Below, one piece after another: positions 52,813 through 64,000 of a stretch of DNA of 64,000 bases (positions within the stretch are counted from its first letter, which is position 1; every line of letters starts with the position of its first letter). Below the pieces are notes generated by a model. The model worked only from the letters and a program-made list of their open reading frames with translations. It ran no database searches and had not been told where the DNA came from. The position numbers and the translations under genes were made by a program. The stretch lies in contig VFIW01000007.1 of assembly GCA_006386115.1 (NCBI GenBank), forward strand, positions 716,693 to 780,692, written 5' to 3'. The stretch is from Globisporangium splendens. Its lineage: Eukaryota > Oomycota > Peronosporomycetes > Pythiales > Pythiaceae.

Positions 52813-55147
52813 CTACAAAAACTCAATCTCGTCAATGCTGTAGGCTGTTTCTGTTCGTGCACTTTGTTTGCCTCTTGGAGCGGCCCATACTCCATTCGCG
52901 CGGATCTCTCTAGTCTCTTCGACTTGGATCGGATATGTGTGGGCGGCTTCATCTACATTCGGATCTTCTCCCATCACTGCTGCCGCCCCAGCCAGTCGCC
53001 TAGGCGACGCTGTCTGTTCTACTCCCCAATCAACGTCATCACTAGCAGTAGCAGCCGTGTGCTCCAACTGCCTACAGCATCCGAATTTGGCGACGTCGAT
53101 GACTTGTGTTGGGTATTCGAGAGCTCCTAGCTGACCCGCGAGGTAGTTCATGCTTCCGACAGGGCTCTAGGAGGAAGAACAGGCAAACGAAGTAGTTCCC
53201 GTGACTTTAACTGCGATGAAGCAATAACAGGCCAGGCGCAATTTTATGTTCGTGTACCTGCATGATGGTCTCCGTCGGACTTTCAGTCTGCATCAACCGC
53301 TGCACATTTGCCTACGCGCACACACGTGACAGTAGATACCACAAATGGATTAGATCCGACGAGGCGGATCCACAAGAGTCCAACCTATGAACGACACTGA
53401 CATGGAGGAAAAGCGCGTGCTGGCGCTCAAACTTTGTGGCCGCTTGGGAAAACAGCCCGATATGGTTGAGTATGAGTCGCACTGGCATCCCGTAGTCAAG
53501 CGGCTCAAATCTTGGCCGTTGACGCTTGCCCTTCAGCTTGGACAGGAAGTGCTGCGTCGCAGGGAGAGGGGGGAGAGCAGAGTAGAACGCTAAACTGCTG
53601 CAGCCTTCTTGCTCCTGTTCGTAAACGCTTCTTGTAGTGGGTAATGGCGATGAGCCTGGTTCCTTTGTCCGTGCACGCCTTTCCGGATCTAGCAACGGAG
53701 GAGCGCCAGACGAATCGTCGACTTGATGTGTGTGATTCAGGGACTGTGGTTGCTTCACTTGGTTAGGAAATACGTTCTTGGTCTCCATTGTGCCATTGAG
53801 GGCTTGGTCTGCACATGCGTGACCACACTCCTCTTTGATTTGCCCTAAATGTTGCATTTTTGACATATTGACGGAGTAAACAAGCACATAGAACATAGAA
53901 CAAAATCTCCTACCCACTTACCGTTTCCGATGGCTCGCTTCTTTGCCTGGTGAACGACCTTTTGTCTCTGACTGTCGTTGATCACCTGCTTTTTTGGCTC
54001 TGTTGGCGAAAGAAGTGCTGGTGCGGCAAGGTGATGCGCTGAGAGTAAACCTGGGAATGCATCTTTGTCCAAAGTGAGGAGGAATCCTCGACTGCCCTCG
54101 CATTTTGGAGAGCTGACGTCAGTGTCAGGTTCAAGGTGATGCACTTGCTCATCCGAATTGGTTTCGGACTTGGTGTATTCGTCACCGTCGCATTGGTACG
54201 CACCGCATTCATCGATCGAGCGGGTGGTGACGACTAATTCATCTTCTGAAGACAGGTGTCCTTCCATTCTCCCCTGATAGAGCACGGGCACACACTCTTG
54301 AAAGCTGGTATCCCATCCCAGGTCTTCTTTAGAACTAGGTGCACACATGGTGGTGTAAATACCGGAATATTGGGTGTCCAGCATTGCCTCATTCCAAGAA
54401 GCTAGTAAACTCCCCTCCAAAAGTTGTCGCTCTGCATCACCTGCGAGGCTTTCAAGCTCCCCAGCAGTGAGCTCCGGGAAATGACCAAACATATCGCCAA
54501 TTTGCCCAGATCGTGTCGATGATCGGAGCACGACTTTCCATACTTTACAGCCTCGGTTCTGAGAACTGAGCGGCATGGTCTGTGGCAGCGCCACTGAAGA
54601 TAGCGGACATACTGTCCGAGATCCTCGATAGTCCCAGATCTCGGCAACGACGCCATCCTCATGCCGAGTGCAATCCATCTGCATAAAGAGGAACGAGTGC
54701 ATAGGCAATTTTAGTGAGCCCATGACAAATAACAGATGAGGTACAAATACTGTCCCTACCACATCGGCAAGACCATCAGGAAGCTGCCCGTTCTCAATGC
54801 ACGACAAGAAATATCTGACCATACCATTCATACTCAGCGTCGTCAGTCATCTGAGTAAGTAACATACCAGTGCTGTTCCGCGTTACTCAAATGCTCCGAG
54901 TCAAGCATGCCACATACCTAGACTCGGCGTCGTAGGGCTGCGCAAAACCCTCGATGTTGGCGCGCGCGGGAGTGACATGGCGACACACAAAGCCGTCGTG
55001 GAACAGCGCCACGACCACGCGCCGCATCTCGCCAGCGTCCTCTACAGCAGCAATGGCCGTGGGACTAGAGTCGTTGCCGCTGCTGCTTTGCGCAGTGCAC
55101 CGCGGCTCCGCGCATTCGTCTCGGAGGCGGCGGCCATTGCTGCTCAT
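52813..55147 (-). CDS. Spt20-like SAGA complex subunit
   Basis: Six exons: 55147-54918, 54814-54760, 54678-53922, 53844-53402, 53311-53258 and 53166-52813; introns 103, 81, 77, 90 and 91 bp; 630 residues, all phases consistent. The N-terminal domain has the Spt20 order: a beta-strand with FHDGFVCRHVTPARANIEGF, ESR-YFLSCIENGQLPDGLADV, MDCTRHEDGVVAEIWDYRG, CKVWKVVLRSSTRSGQIGDM and ESLAGDAERQLLEGSLL. The rest is disordered, with a short conserved-looking exon (NVQRLMQTESPTETIM). Spt20 holds the SAGA coactivator together and links it to signalling kinases. The exon-4 donor (CAT|GTCAGT) is non-optimal but is the only one that keeps the next exon open. A possible alternative is an uncharacterised transcription cofactor. 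Confidence 0.65.
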
Positions 55148-55461
55148 TAGGACGCATCGAGGAGGTATGCGCAAATGAAAAGGAAGCGAGCTCTTCAAGA
55201 TACGGTTCACGAGAGTGTATGTGGAACCGCGGTTCAGTTGGACCGGATCGCTTCGAAACCTGTGGAGTGTGATAAACTGACTCATTGACCGCAATCGAGT
55301 TTCGTAAAACAGTTGACGGATGTGAAATGCGATTTTGTAGATAATCAGATTATGTTTGGTTTGCAAAGCACCAAATACGAATTCGTTGGTCGCCAGACAG
55401 GAAAGACTCGTCTTTTGTCTCTCTGCCGTGCAAAGATGCTCTCAAATGCACTGCTTTGTTT
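55148..55461. other. Intergenic between same-strand SPT20-like and KRR1 genes
   Basis: Holds the KRR1 3' UTR and the SPT20-like promoter. No motif recognised. Confidence 0.5.
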
Positions 55462-57373
<1,912 letters not shown>

Positions 57374-58410
57374 ATGGAGCCTCACACGGCCGAGCTGCAC
57401 CACCTCCCGCGTCTGGAGAAACTGCCGCTGTCGCCCGTCAGCCGCCACGATGGTCCGGAGGTCGAGGACGATAAAAAGGATGGGGACCAAAGTGACGGCA
57501 CGGACTCGGACGACCAGCTTCCGATGATGCCTCCGCCGCCACAGTCGCTATCGTCGCAACAGAACCATCAGCACCACTCGTGCATGTACCCGTGGCTGGA
57601 CATTACAACCATCGCCATGAGTTCGACGGCCTCAGCAGCTACGACGACAGCGAATAATCCCACCAACGCATCGGTACAACACCAGAGAGTACATTCAACA
57701 CACACACAGCAGCAGGTCTCGATCGTATCGAAGGAAGTCCGCTCGGAGCCTGTACGGCATGGGTATAACACCATCACCGTCCACAGCAATAGCGATGTCA
57801 CCAACAATTCGAGCGCCTCGACCACTGGAGCAGAGCACCTGAATGTACGGACGAGATTGTTACCGCCACCAGCGCGGACGACTTCAGACCGCGGGCTCTG
57901 GCGTCCTATCAACAACATTGTGACAAGTTACAGCAGTAATCCGGGCCAAGGGAGACGACATTCGATTTTGCGATTTGGGTCAACAAGGAGAACGAGCAGT
58001 GAACGCGTCATGAGGAAAAGCGCGTCCGTGGAGTTCATGCTCAACGATGAAGACCGAGTCAAGCATTCGCCGAGCTTCAGTAAGGATATCGCTAGGATCA
58101 GTTTTGGTCGCGATGCGCCTCGGTTGGTTATGCTAGTGTGTTTCACACTTCTGCATCTAGGTATTGTCAGAGTGAGCTGATGGCAATTGTTTCTTGTGTG
58201 TTTTGTTGCTGCAGCCGCTTGACTGAGGAAGAAAAAGAGGAGCTCTACCGCATTCGCCCTGATTTGGAGATCAGTCCGACGCCGTTTTTCAAAGAGCAGA
58301 TGGAGGAATTGAATCGTCAGAATCAGAAGCGAATCCTGTTTTCCATGTTTGTGGGCATGATGACGATCGTGCTGCTGTTGGTGTTCTACGCCCTCTTTGC
58401 GCGCGGGTGA
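57374..58410 (+). CDS. Tail-anchored membrane protein, unrecognised
   Basis: Two exons: 57374-58122 and 58215-58410, with a 92-bp intron (CG|GTTGGT ... CTGCAG); 314 residues. The first 240 residues are disordered (Gln/His/Ser/Asn/Thr-rich; RRHSILRFGSTRRTSSERV resembles basophilic kinase sites). The conserved part comes after splicing: RLTEEEKEELYRIRPDLEI and PFFKEQMEELNRQNQKR, then a C-terminal membrane segment (ILFSMFVGMMTIVLLLVFYAL) with a three-residue ARG end. This is a tail anchor with the bulk in the cytosol. The TEEEKEELYRIRPDLE block looks like a small adaptor helix pair. I do not recognise the family. Confidence 0.75.
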
Positions 58411-59097
58411 GAGCAGGGAATGGGCTTAGTCGAGCGTGGCAGAGGAAGTGAACTGAGGTAGTGCCTTCGTCGCTGTCGGGAGATTCTTGCTGCTGAGTCG
58501 TGCGGCAAGCGATGAGGGCTCAAAGGTTCCAAGTGTGGCCAAGAATGACACAGTGTGACAACATCGTTGCATGAGCATGGAGATGAAAAGGGTTGTAGTT
58601 GATATGTATGTTCTAGTTCAAGTATTATAAGCATCAAATTACAATTGTAGCAATGGACCACATTTTCGTTCTTTGGAATGAAGACGACGCGACTCTTCTG
58701 CCTTTCACTTCGTTTCGTGCGACTTTCGGCAACTTCAACATGTGACAACGGTTTCAGAACCAACCGACCAGCTAAATCATCAAACGGGGTCTCTGCATGG
58801 TGTTTGTATGCGCATACACGGCGCATTGTCCTTTGGCAAAGAGGGACTGACACCACGCCGCCGCCTGCACGTCCTGTTTCGTCATGATCATCTATCTCAT
58901 GACGATGAGTGTTCAAGCTGGGAGGCATGGATGCATGTTGGATGATCCAACATCAGTCAAATGTGTCCGATTTTAGTGTGGCGCACCTTATTGAAGAGTT
59001 TACGTTCTTGCTGGTCTGAAAATTCACTCTTTCCTGACTTTTCACTTTGCACGTTCGAGAACAAATCGATAAAGCGAAGTTAAACACCGAAGAAAAA
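58411..59097. other. 3' UTR of the tail-anchored gene and probable LINE 5' UTR
   Basis: No gene seen. The 5' end of the LINE must lie here, since its ORF1 starts at 59098, but I cannot mark it: target-site duplications cannot be found without the 3' end, which is beyond the window. Confidence 0.45.
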
Positions 59098-61359
59098 ATG
59101 GTTGTGGACATGGCGGCGCGCTCCAGCTCTATGGCGGACCATCTTAAGCACCTGCACCCGCGTTCACCAAAGGAAGTGGATTTGAAAGAGCCGTTGCCTA
59201 CGATGGAACAAGTTGAGAGACTTATCGTGAGTTTTAACAGCGACATCCCTGTTTTGGATTACCTCTCCGAAGTGCGTGACGTGCGTCCTCTGAGCGCACC
59301 TTATGCATCCTTCCCAGTTACCTTGGAGACTGGGGATTTTTTCAAGGGTGTACCGGTTACGGACATCATGAAATCGTTTCTCAAGGACAACGGGAACAAG
59401 TTTGTTGGCGAACTCCTCGAAAAGCGAGCCTTTGGAGTTGTTCAAAAACAACGACGAGGCAATCTCATGTTTATGGTGACGACTGAAGAAGCCCAAACTC
59501 AATTGTACGGGAAAAAAATCAACATCATGGGGAAAACCTTCCGATTCAAGAGTCCTTCACCCTTTGCGAAGTGGTTCTTCCTCGACGTGACTGGTGTCCC
59601 CAACTGGAGTGCGGCGGAAAAGGTTGCGGTTGGATTGGACATGGTTAACGCCAGACCAGTCTACTTTTATCCCTGTGCTATTGACGCTGGAACTGGCCTC
59701 AGTTCCTCGACCTGGAGATTCTATTTTCCGGTTGAAACCGCGCCGCAGTCGCTAATGAAGAACGGTTATGTCATCCAGAGCATCCAAATCTCCAGCCAAA
59801 GCTACTTGGTGAGAGGTAAAGACTCGGATACACCCCCAATGTCACAGCGCGACAAGCGATCTCTCTATGGGATCAATCTCTCTTGTGAGCTTCCTCGCGG
59901 ACAACCTAGCGAAAGTAGAACGACTGATTCTGCTGACGAGGGCGTGGAGAAAAGGTATGATTCAAGTTTCAACGCAATCGACACATCGAAGTGCCCCTCA
60001 AGTGGTAACACTGGAGAAACCTTCGAAGTCGAGAGTGTTGATAATAATCTGAGCCAGGAGGACAACAGTATCCAGGACCAAGCGAGTGTACTGACAAGTG
60101 AAAATTCGAGTGAGTGTGTGAATTTCAACACGAGGTCGGAAGAGTCGAAAGAAGAAGAAAATGAGAGGTCTTTGAGTGACCTTCACCCTGAGCACCATGC
60201 AAGTTGCCTGGTCGACAACGCGGGCCAAAGTGAGATCGGACCGGACGGAGACACAGTCATGGAACTCCCTCCACCACTTCTTCGAAACGGTGAAGAAGAA
60301 GATGAAGAGATGGCGTTCGTAGTAGCCGGTGTCAAGCGAACCCTCTCCGATAGTTCGTCCCCCCGCAATTGTGATCCTCACTCCCCACGTAAACTTGGAG
60401 GAGCTACCATCGAGAGCTCCAATTACTATGCGGTACTGGACGAAATAGACTGTGAAATTGAAGTTGTGGAATCCACTGAGGATGAATCGATGAACGGCAC
60501 CCCACCATTCCAGCTAATTCCTACTGTAAGAGACTCGTTGAAAGTGCCAAAGAAGCAAAAGAAGAAACTGCGCAAAAATGCCGACGACAGCGACCATCAA
60601 GATGACGCCTTACTGAAAGAAGTACAAGTAGCATTGACGGAAGCGTCAGTTGCAGCGAGGAACGAGATTAGTAGTGACTACGTCGCGATGGCCACGAAGA
60701 AGGTTGCTCAAACCCGCGCTCTCCTAGAGACTTCAAAAAACGCCGATGCACTCTTAACGTCCATGGTGAACACTCCTCTCGCGTGGTGTATGCTTTTTGC
60801 GCGACTCAGTAAAGAGGAGACTCATTTGATCGACGAGCTATCTACACTGCACGCATTTCACCGTGTGTTGTTGGCCAATTACACGCCATTCGACCATACG
60901 TTCGCCAAAAAAGTGAGCTCGCTCCACTGGGAGAAAACTACCACCCGTGAGGGACTTCTCGATCGAGTAAAAGCAGCTATGACGGTGTCTGAAGAAATCG
61001 AGCAAGTGTGGGAGCAGCACAAAGCGTTGGGATTTTTCGAGATCATGATCCTTACGTGGGCTTCAAATACCTTTTACAGCAATGAGTGGCTGTCGTACCT
61101 TTGCAAACAAAGCATTGGTGTCTTAGACCACAAAGTCTCTCGCCTTCTGCACATGACCTCTCTTGTACGAGTTTTGTATTCTCCACTGGGAAGGTCTTTG
61201 GTTACCCACGTCAAGGAGCGACTCCCGGGGATGGTAATTGTGCAGTCTCTGGAAAATATACTTTCCCAAAATCCTTGCGAAATCAGTGGCATGCAATTGC
61301 AATCGGAAGAGGGAAACGAAGGGAACGCGGCGATTGTGAATCTCGCCAACCGTAGCTGA
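59098..61359 (+). CDS. LINE ORF1 protein
   Basis: 753 residues from the ATG at 59098 (an earlier in-frame TTG at 59047 is not a likely start). The N-terminal half has a globular, RRM-like character: GNLMFMVTTEEAQTQL, INIMGKTFRF, KWFFLDVTGVPNWS and FYPCAIDAGTGLSSS. An acidic Ser/Glu-rich middle (about 330-480) and a helical C-terminal region (LLETSKNADALLTSMV, ... LARLSKEETHLIDELS) follow. LINE ORF1 proteins bind element RNA and form the particle; no CCHC zinc knuckle is seen here. It ends in TGA at 61357, overlapping ORF2 by 20 nt. Confidence 0.85.
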   Translation: MVVDMAARSSSMADHLKHLHPRSPKEVDLKEPLPTMEQVERLIVSFNSDIPVLDYLSEVRDVRPLSAPYASFPVTLETGDFFKGVPVTDIMKSFLKDNGNKFVGELLEKRAFGVVQKQRRGNLMFMVTTEEAQTQLYGKKINIMGKTFRFKSPSPFAKWFFLDVTGVPNWSAAEKVAVGLDMVNARPVYFYPCAIDAGTGLSSSTWRFYFPVETAPQSLMKNGYVIQSIQISSQSYLVRGKDSDTPPMSQRDKRSLYGINLSCELPRGQPSESRTTDSADEGVEKRYDSSFNAIDTSKCPSSGNTGETFEVESVDNNLSQEDNSIQDQASVLTSENSSECVNFNTRSEESKEEENERSLSDLHPEHHASCLVDNAGQSEIGPDGDTVMELPPPLLRNGEEEDEEMAFVVAGVKRTLSDSSSPRNCDPHSPRKLGGATIESSNYYAVLDEIDCEIEVVESTEDESMNGTPPFQLIPTVRDSLKVPKKQKKKLRKNADDSDHQDDALLKEVQVALTEASVAARNEISSDYVAMATKKVAQTRALLETSKNADALLTSMVNTPLAWCMLFARLSKEETHLIDELSTLHAFHRVLLANYTPFDHTFAKKVSSLHWEKTTTREGLLDRVKAAMTVSEEIEQVWEQHKALGFFEIMILTWASNTFYSNEWLSYLCKQSIGVLDHKVSRLLHMTSLVRVLYSPLGRSLVTHVKERLPGMVIVQSLENILSQNPCEISGMQLQSEEGNEGNAAIVNLANRS

Positions 61360-64000
61360 GGGCTTCAACGACTGGTACGAGGTTAACGTCCTCACCAGCA
61401 ATATAAGCAGCTTGCGTAAAAACGGAAAAGAGGTGATCAAGAACCACCTTCAAAACTACAGTATCATCTGCCTTCAAGAATCAAGACTAAAAGACTGCGT
61501 TCAAGCGCAATCGTTTATGCATGCTGTCCAAGAGAATATGCCCAGCAAAGTATTTATCAATGACCCCAATGCCTCCATTCCAACGACAAGTTCTTCACGA
61601 CGGGGAGGAGTTATCACAATAATCCAAGACTCACTATCCTGTGCAGCAACAGCGCAAGAAGTTTTGGACGTTTCTATCCCCAGAAGGTATCTCCTGGTGA
61701 AAATGATTATGGAACAACGGGAAGTGTACATTCACAACGTATACGCCCCAAATGAAGTGAGCGAACGAGCAAAATTTTTTGCTTCTCTTCCCCGGGAATT
61801 CGAGTCTCAATCTCTTCACATTGTTTGTGGAGACTTCAACGTCGCCATTGACCGAGATAAGGACGCCACTTATCCTAGACCGCACTCAAGTCGAGATGAG
61901 TGCAACGAATGGCTGTCACACTTACGAGTAATTGATGCCTGGCGTCTTCACCACCCAGAGGAGCGCGTCTTCTCAGGTCCTGTTCCACGATGCAATCGAC
62001 TCGACTATATCTTCATGTCAGATGAAATATGCACAAACTTGTACAAGAGCTCGGATTACAAATTCCTTGCCCATGGTGGTGATCATCTGGCCCATGAAGT
62101 ATGTCTCACTAGATGGCATCATGCTAGAGGTCCCTCCTATTGGAGGGTTCCAAGATGGCTGTTGATGAAAGAGGAAGTAAAAGATGATATCAAGGTAGCT
62201 GCTTTGGAGCTCCTCGAAACCATGACGGAGTCGAATAATCCGGGAGTCATCTGGTCTGCGTGGAAATCAAGAATGAAACATCAACTACAGTGGAGGGGCA
62301 AAATGCTGAGGTCTCAATTCAACAGAAAGAGGGAAGCCCTTCGAAAGGAAGTGGAAGACCTAGCAAAAGCAAAGGCGTTGTCCCCTGACTCCCCGCGAGC
62401 GACCATAGATTGGTATTATGCGAAAAGTCGGTATGATGCCTTGTGTCGCGAATGGAACTTTGTGCACAACACAGAGAAGTTCGATTATGTAGTCGCATCC
62501 ACTGAAACGAGCAGCAAGGCCTTCTTTCGACAAGTGGGACCAAAACTTCGTCAAATTCCACTAGATGAAGTCGAGCTTCCAAATGGTGATACCACGTCTG
62601 ATCCTGATTCGGTCTATGAGACTTTTCAACAACACTGGGGCGGATACTTTGGTGACTCGCGTTTCGCTGATCGAATGGCGGGTACAATTGATGAGGGAGC
62701 AAAGCTAACGCTGCTTGATTCAATAACTCGCAAACTGAAGCCCGAACAAGCAGGAGAGCTCGATGAACCTCTGACGGTAGAAGAATTTGAACAGGCGATC
62801 AAAGAAATGAGGGGAGATGGAGCCCCCGGTCCGGATGGGTTTTCAGCTCGCTTTTTCCAGATTGACCCTGCAGTGTTTGGGAAGATCCTACACACAGTAT
62901 TCATGGATCAAATGCGCCGCGGCCAACTACTGAAGGAACAACAGCATTCCGCAGTTATCCTCCTTTTTAAAAAGGGTAGTCGAGCAAAACCTGGAAATTA
63001 CCGGCCAATTTCCCTGATGCCGGTCGAAGTGAAAGTGTTATCAAGAGTGCTGGTGTCAAGAATGAAGGGTTATGTGGCGAAACTGGTGCACACTGATCAA
63101 AAAGGTTTTATCCCTGGTCGATCTATCCACCACCAAATTATCCTGGTGAAAGATGTCTTACACTATTGCTCGACAGCCAACGTGAATGGATATGCCTCCT
63201 TCTTGGATTTTGAAAAAGCGTACGACATGGTGAACTGGGATTACCTATTCGAGGTTTTGAAGCGCCAGGGATTCGGTCCGAATCTAATTAGTTGGATCCA
63301 ACTAATGTATTCGAAACCTTCCTGCTCCTTGATCTTGAACGGCTGGCTCCAACCAAGGCTCTCCCCAACAAGAGGCGTTAAACAAGGTGACCCTCTTTCT
63401 CCGTACCTATTCATCCTGTCGCTTGAACCTCTCGGAAACCTATTGAGACGAGAAAATCATCTTGGACTTCAGCTTCCGTTCGATCGCCGAATCACTGGGG
63501 CATTCTTTGCCGACGACTCGGTTTTATTTTCATCGTCGAATGCAGCAACAGAGAGACAACTCGACCAAGTGAGGACCTACTGCGCTGGCTCAGGGGCAAG
63601 ACTCAACGTACACAAGTCTTCTATGTTGATATTGAACACGAACGAAAGCATAAGCGGCCCGTACCCTCTTCCACATACGGACGACAACGATACCGTTCGG
63701 TATTTGGGGATCGACATCGGGAGACGCGAGGAAAGTGGAAAAGAGCTACGACTTCTGGACTCAAAAATTGTCCGCGCACTTTCGCATTGGCGCTACAGAG
63801 CTCGCACAGTCCAAGGCCGTATTCTGTTGGTGTCAACACTGGTTTTATCGCTAATTTGGTACAAAGCGCTGCACCTCAATGTTCCGTCCAAGTATGTCAA
63901 ACGTTGGCAAGGTTTGGTCAATCGGTTCGTCCTCAACAAAAAAGTTGAATCCGACGCTAAAGGTATTTCGCTCATTCCAGGACAAGTTGCCTGCCAACCC
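61340..64000 (+). CDS. LINE ORF2: endonuclease and reverse transcriptase, truncated by window end
   Basis: The frame opens at 61340 after a stop at 61337-61339 and is in +1 relative to ORF1. The endonuclease starts at about 61380: NISSLRKNG, IICLQESRL (catalytic Glu), CGDFNVAIDRDKD (Asp/Asn), RLDYIF and GGDHLAHEV (His). The reverse transcriptase follows: GDGAPGPDGFSARFF, KKGSRAKPGNYRPISLM, GFIPGRSIHHQI, ASFLDFEKAYD, GVKQGDPLSPYLFIL, GAFFADDSVLF (active-site YADD/FADD box) and RYLGIDIG. The first ATG in frame is at 61517, after the catalytic Glu, so translation probably depends on frameshifting or reinitiation. The 3' part (a possible RNase H or zinc knuckle) is not visible. Confidence 0.95.
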   Translation, partial: MSPTVAEGFNDWYEVNVLTSNISSLRKNGKEVIKNHLQNYSIICLQESRLKDCVQAQSFMHAVQENMPSKVFINDPNASIPTTSSSRRGGVITIIQDSLSCAATAQEVLDVSIPRRYLLVKMIMEQREVYIHNVYAPNEVSERAKFFASLPREFESQSLHIVCGDFNVAIDRDKDATYPRPHSSRDECNEWLSHLRVIDAWRLHHPEERVFSGPVPRCNRLDYIFMSDEICTNLYKSSDYKFLAHGGDHLAHEVCLTRWHHARGPSYWRVPRWLLMKEEVKDDIKVAALELLETMTESNNPGVIWSAWKSRMKHQLQWRGKMLRSQFNRKREALRKEVEDLAKAKALSPDSPRATIDWYYAKSRYDALCREWNFVHNTEKFDYVVASTETSSKAFFRQVGPKLRQIPLDEVELPNGDTTSDPDSVYETFQQHWGGYFGDSRFADRMAGTIDEGAKLTLLDSITRKLKPEQAGELDEPLTVEEFEQAIKEMRGDGAPGPDGFSARFFQIDPAVFGKILHTVFMDQMRRGQLLKEQQHSAVILLFKKGSRAKPGNYRPISLMPVEVKVLSRVLVSRMKGYVAKLVHTDQKGFIPGRSIHHQIILVKDVLHYCSTANVNGYASFLDFEKAYDMVNWDYLFEVLKRQGFGPNLISWIQLMYSKPSCSLILNGWLQPRLSPTRGVKQGDPLSPYLFILSLEPLGNLLRRENHLGLQLPFDRRITGAFFADDSVLFSSSNAATERQLDQVRTYCAGSGARLNVHKSSMLILNTNESISGPYPLPHTDDNDTVRYLGIDIGRREESGKELRLLDSKIVRALSHWRYRARTVQGRILLVSTLVLSLIWYKALHLNVPSKYVKRWQGLVNRFVLNKKVESDAKGISLIPGQVACQP

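Larger units (their letters stand above)
59098..64000 (+). mobile_element. Non-LTR retrotransposon (LINE), 3' end beyond the window
   Basis: Two long frames in the LINE order: ORF1 (59098-61359) and ORF2 (61340 to the window end) with APE-type endonuclease and reverse transcriptase. Both are free of stops within the window, so the copy may be young or active. No LTRs are seen, as expected. Confidence 0.92.

Noticed and set aside
53387..53593. 68-codon plus-strand frame opposite the Spt20-like gene
   Set aside because: Fully antisense to exon 4, with no independent support.
58386..58928. 180-codon minus-strand frame after the tail-anchored gene
   Set aside because: Begins in the 3' UTR region, overlaps the end of the opposite gene, and shows no motif.

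Overview
The window is nuclear DNA of an oomycete (water mould), most likely from the Phytophthora/Pythium group. The evidence is small GT-AG introns (about 60-155 bp) in closely packed genes, a core-promoter-like TCATT-plus-TTCAA motif, a papain protease with PAN/Apple modules, a Crypton relic of the type common in Phytophthora genomes, and a LINE. I rebuilt gene models by hand from reading frames, splice signals and phase, so exon edges are predictions. Names come from recognised motifs, not from a search.

Layout. 1-16 kb: the end of a low-complexity acidic/lysine-rich protein; then a rearranged block in which a 2.39-kb inverted duplication (3602-5992 against 12715-15105) carries the 3' ends of an MLO-like membrane protein gene and a BuGZ/ZNF207 zinc-finger gene. 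Between the arms lie a multi-pass TKL receptor-like kinase, a TatD nuclease and a small type-I membrane protein. A decayed tail of a second kinase copy abuts the left arm. 16.9-18.8 kb: Sec63, an ER translocation J-protein. 18.8-29 kb: gene-poor DNA with decayed coding relics around two tandem secreted papain-like proteases. Their catalytic regions are nearly identical; the second continues into three PAN/Apple modules but is broken by a one-base frameshift in its repeat linker.

29-36.5 kb: a membrane-anchored HECT ubiquitin ligase, PrimPol (primase-polymerase) with a long N-terminal extension, an actin-like gene with two in-frame TAG codons inside a 30-nt GT...AG block, and a small tail-anchored poly-Q protein. 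36.8-41.9 kb: a dead Crypton tyrosine-recombinase relic followed by an intact intronless BED-finger/hAT-like gene. 42-52.4 kb: an SH2-TPR protein with six YG tyrosine motifs (four of them the close form YG[ST]F-x-S/T-hydrophobic), an unrecognised eight-exon gene, a TTLL-type tubulin polyglutamylase, a PAAT-like coiled-coil protein and a low-molecular-weight tyrosine phosphatase. 52.8-58.4 kb: an Spt20-like SAGA subunit, the ribosome-biogenesis KH protein KRR1, and a tail-anchored protein. 59.1-64 kb: a LINE with ORF1 and an endonuclease/reverse transcriptase ORF2 that runs off the window.

Most neighbours are ordinary housekeeping genes and do not form one pathway. I see no operon, CRISPR array, rRNA or tRNA. 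The strongest candidates for new biology are the SH2 protein with its repeated tyrosine motifs, the inverted duplication that captured two gene ends, PrimPol's extra N-terminal region, and the actin-like gene with the 30-nt stop-containing block.
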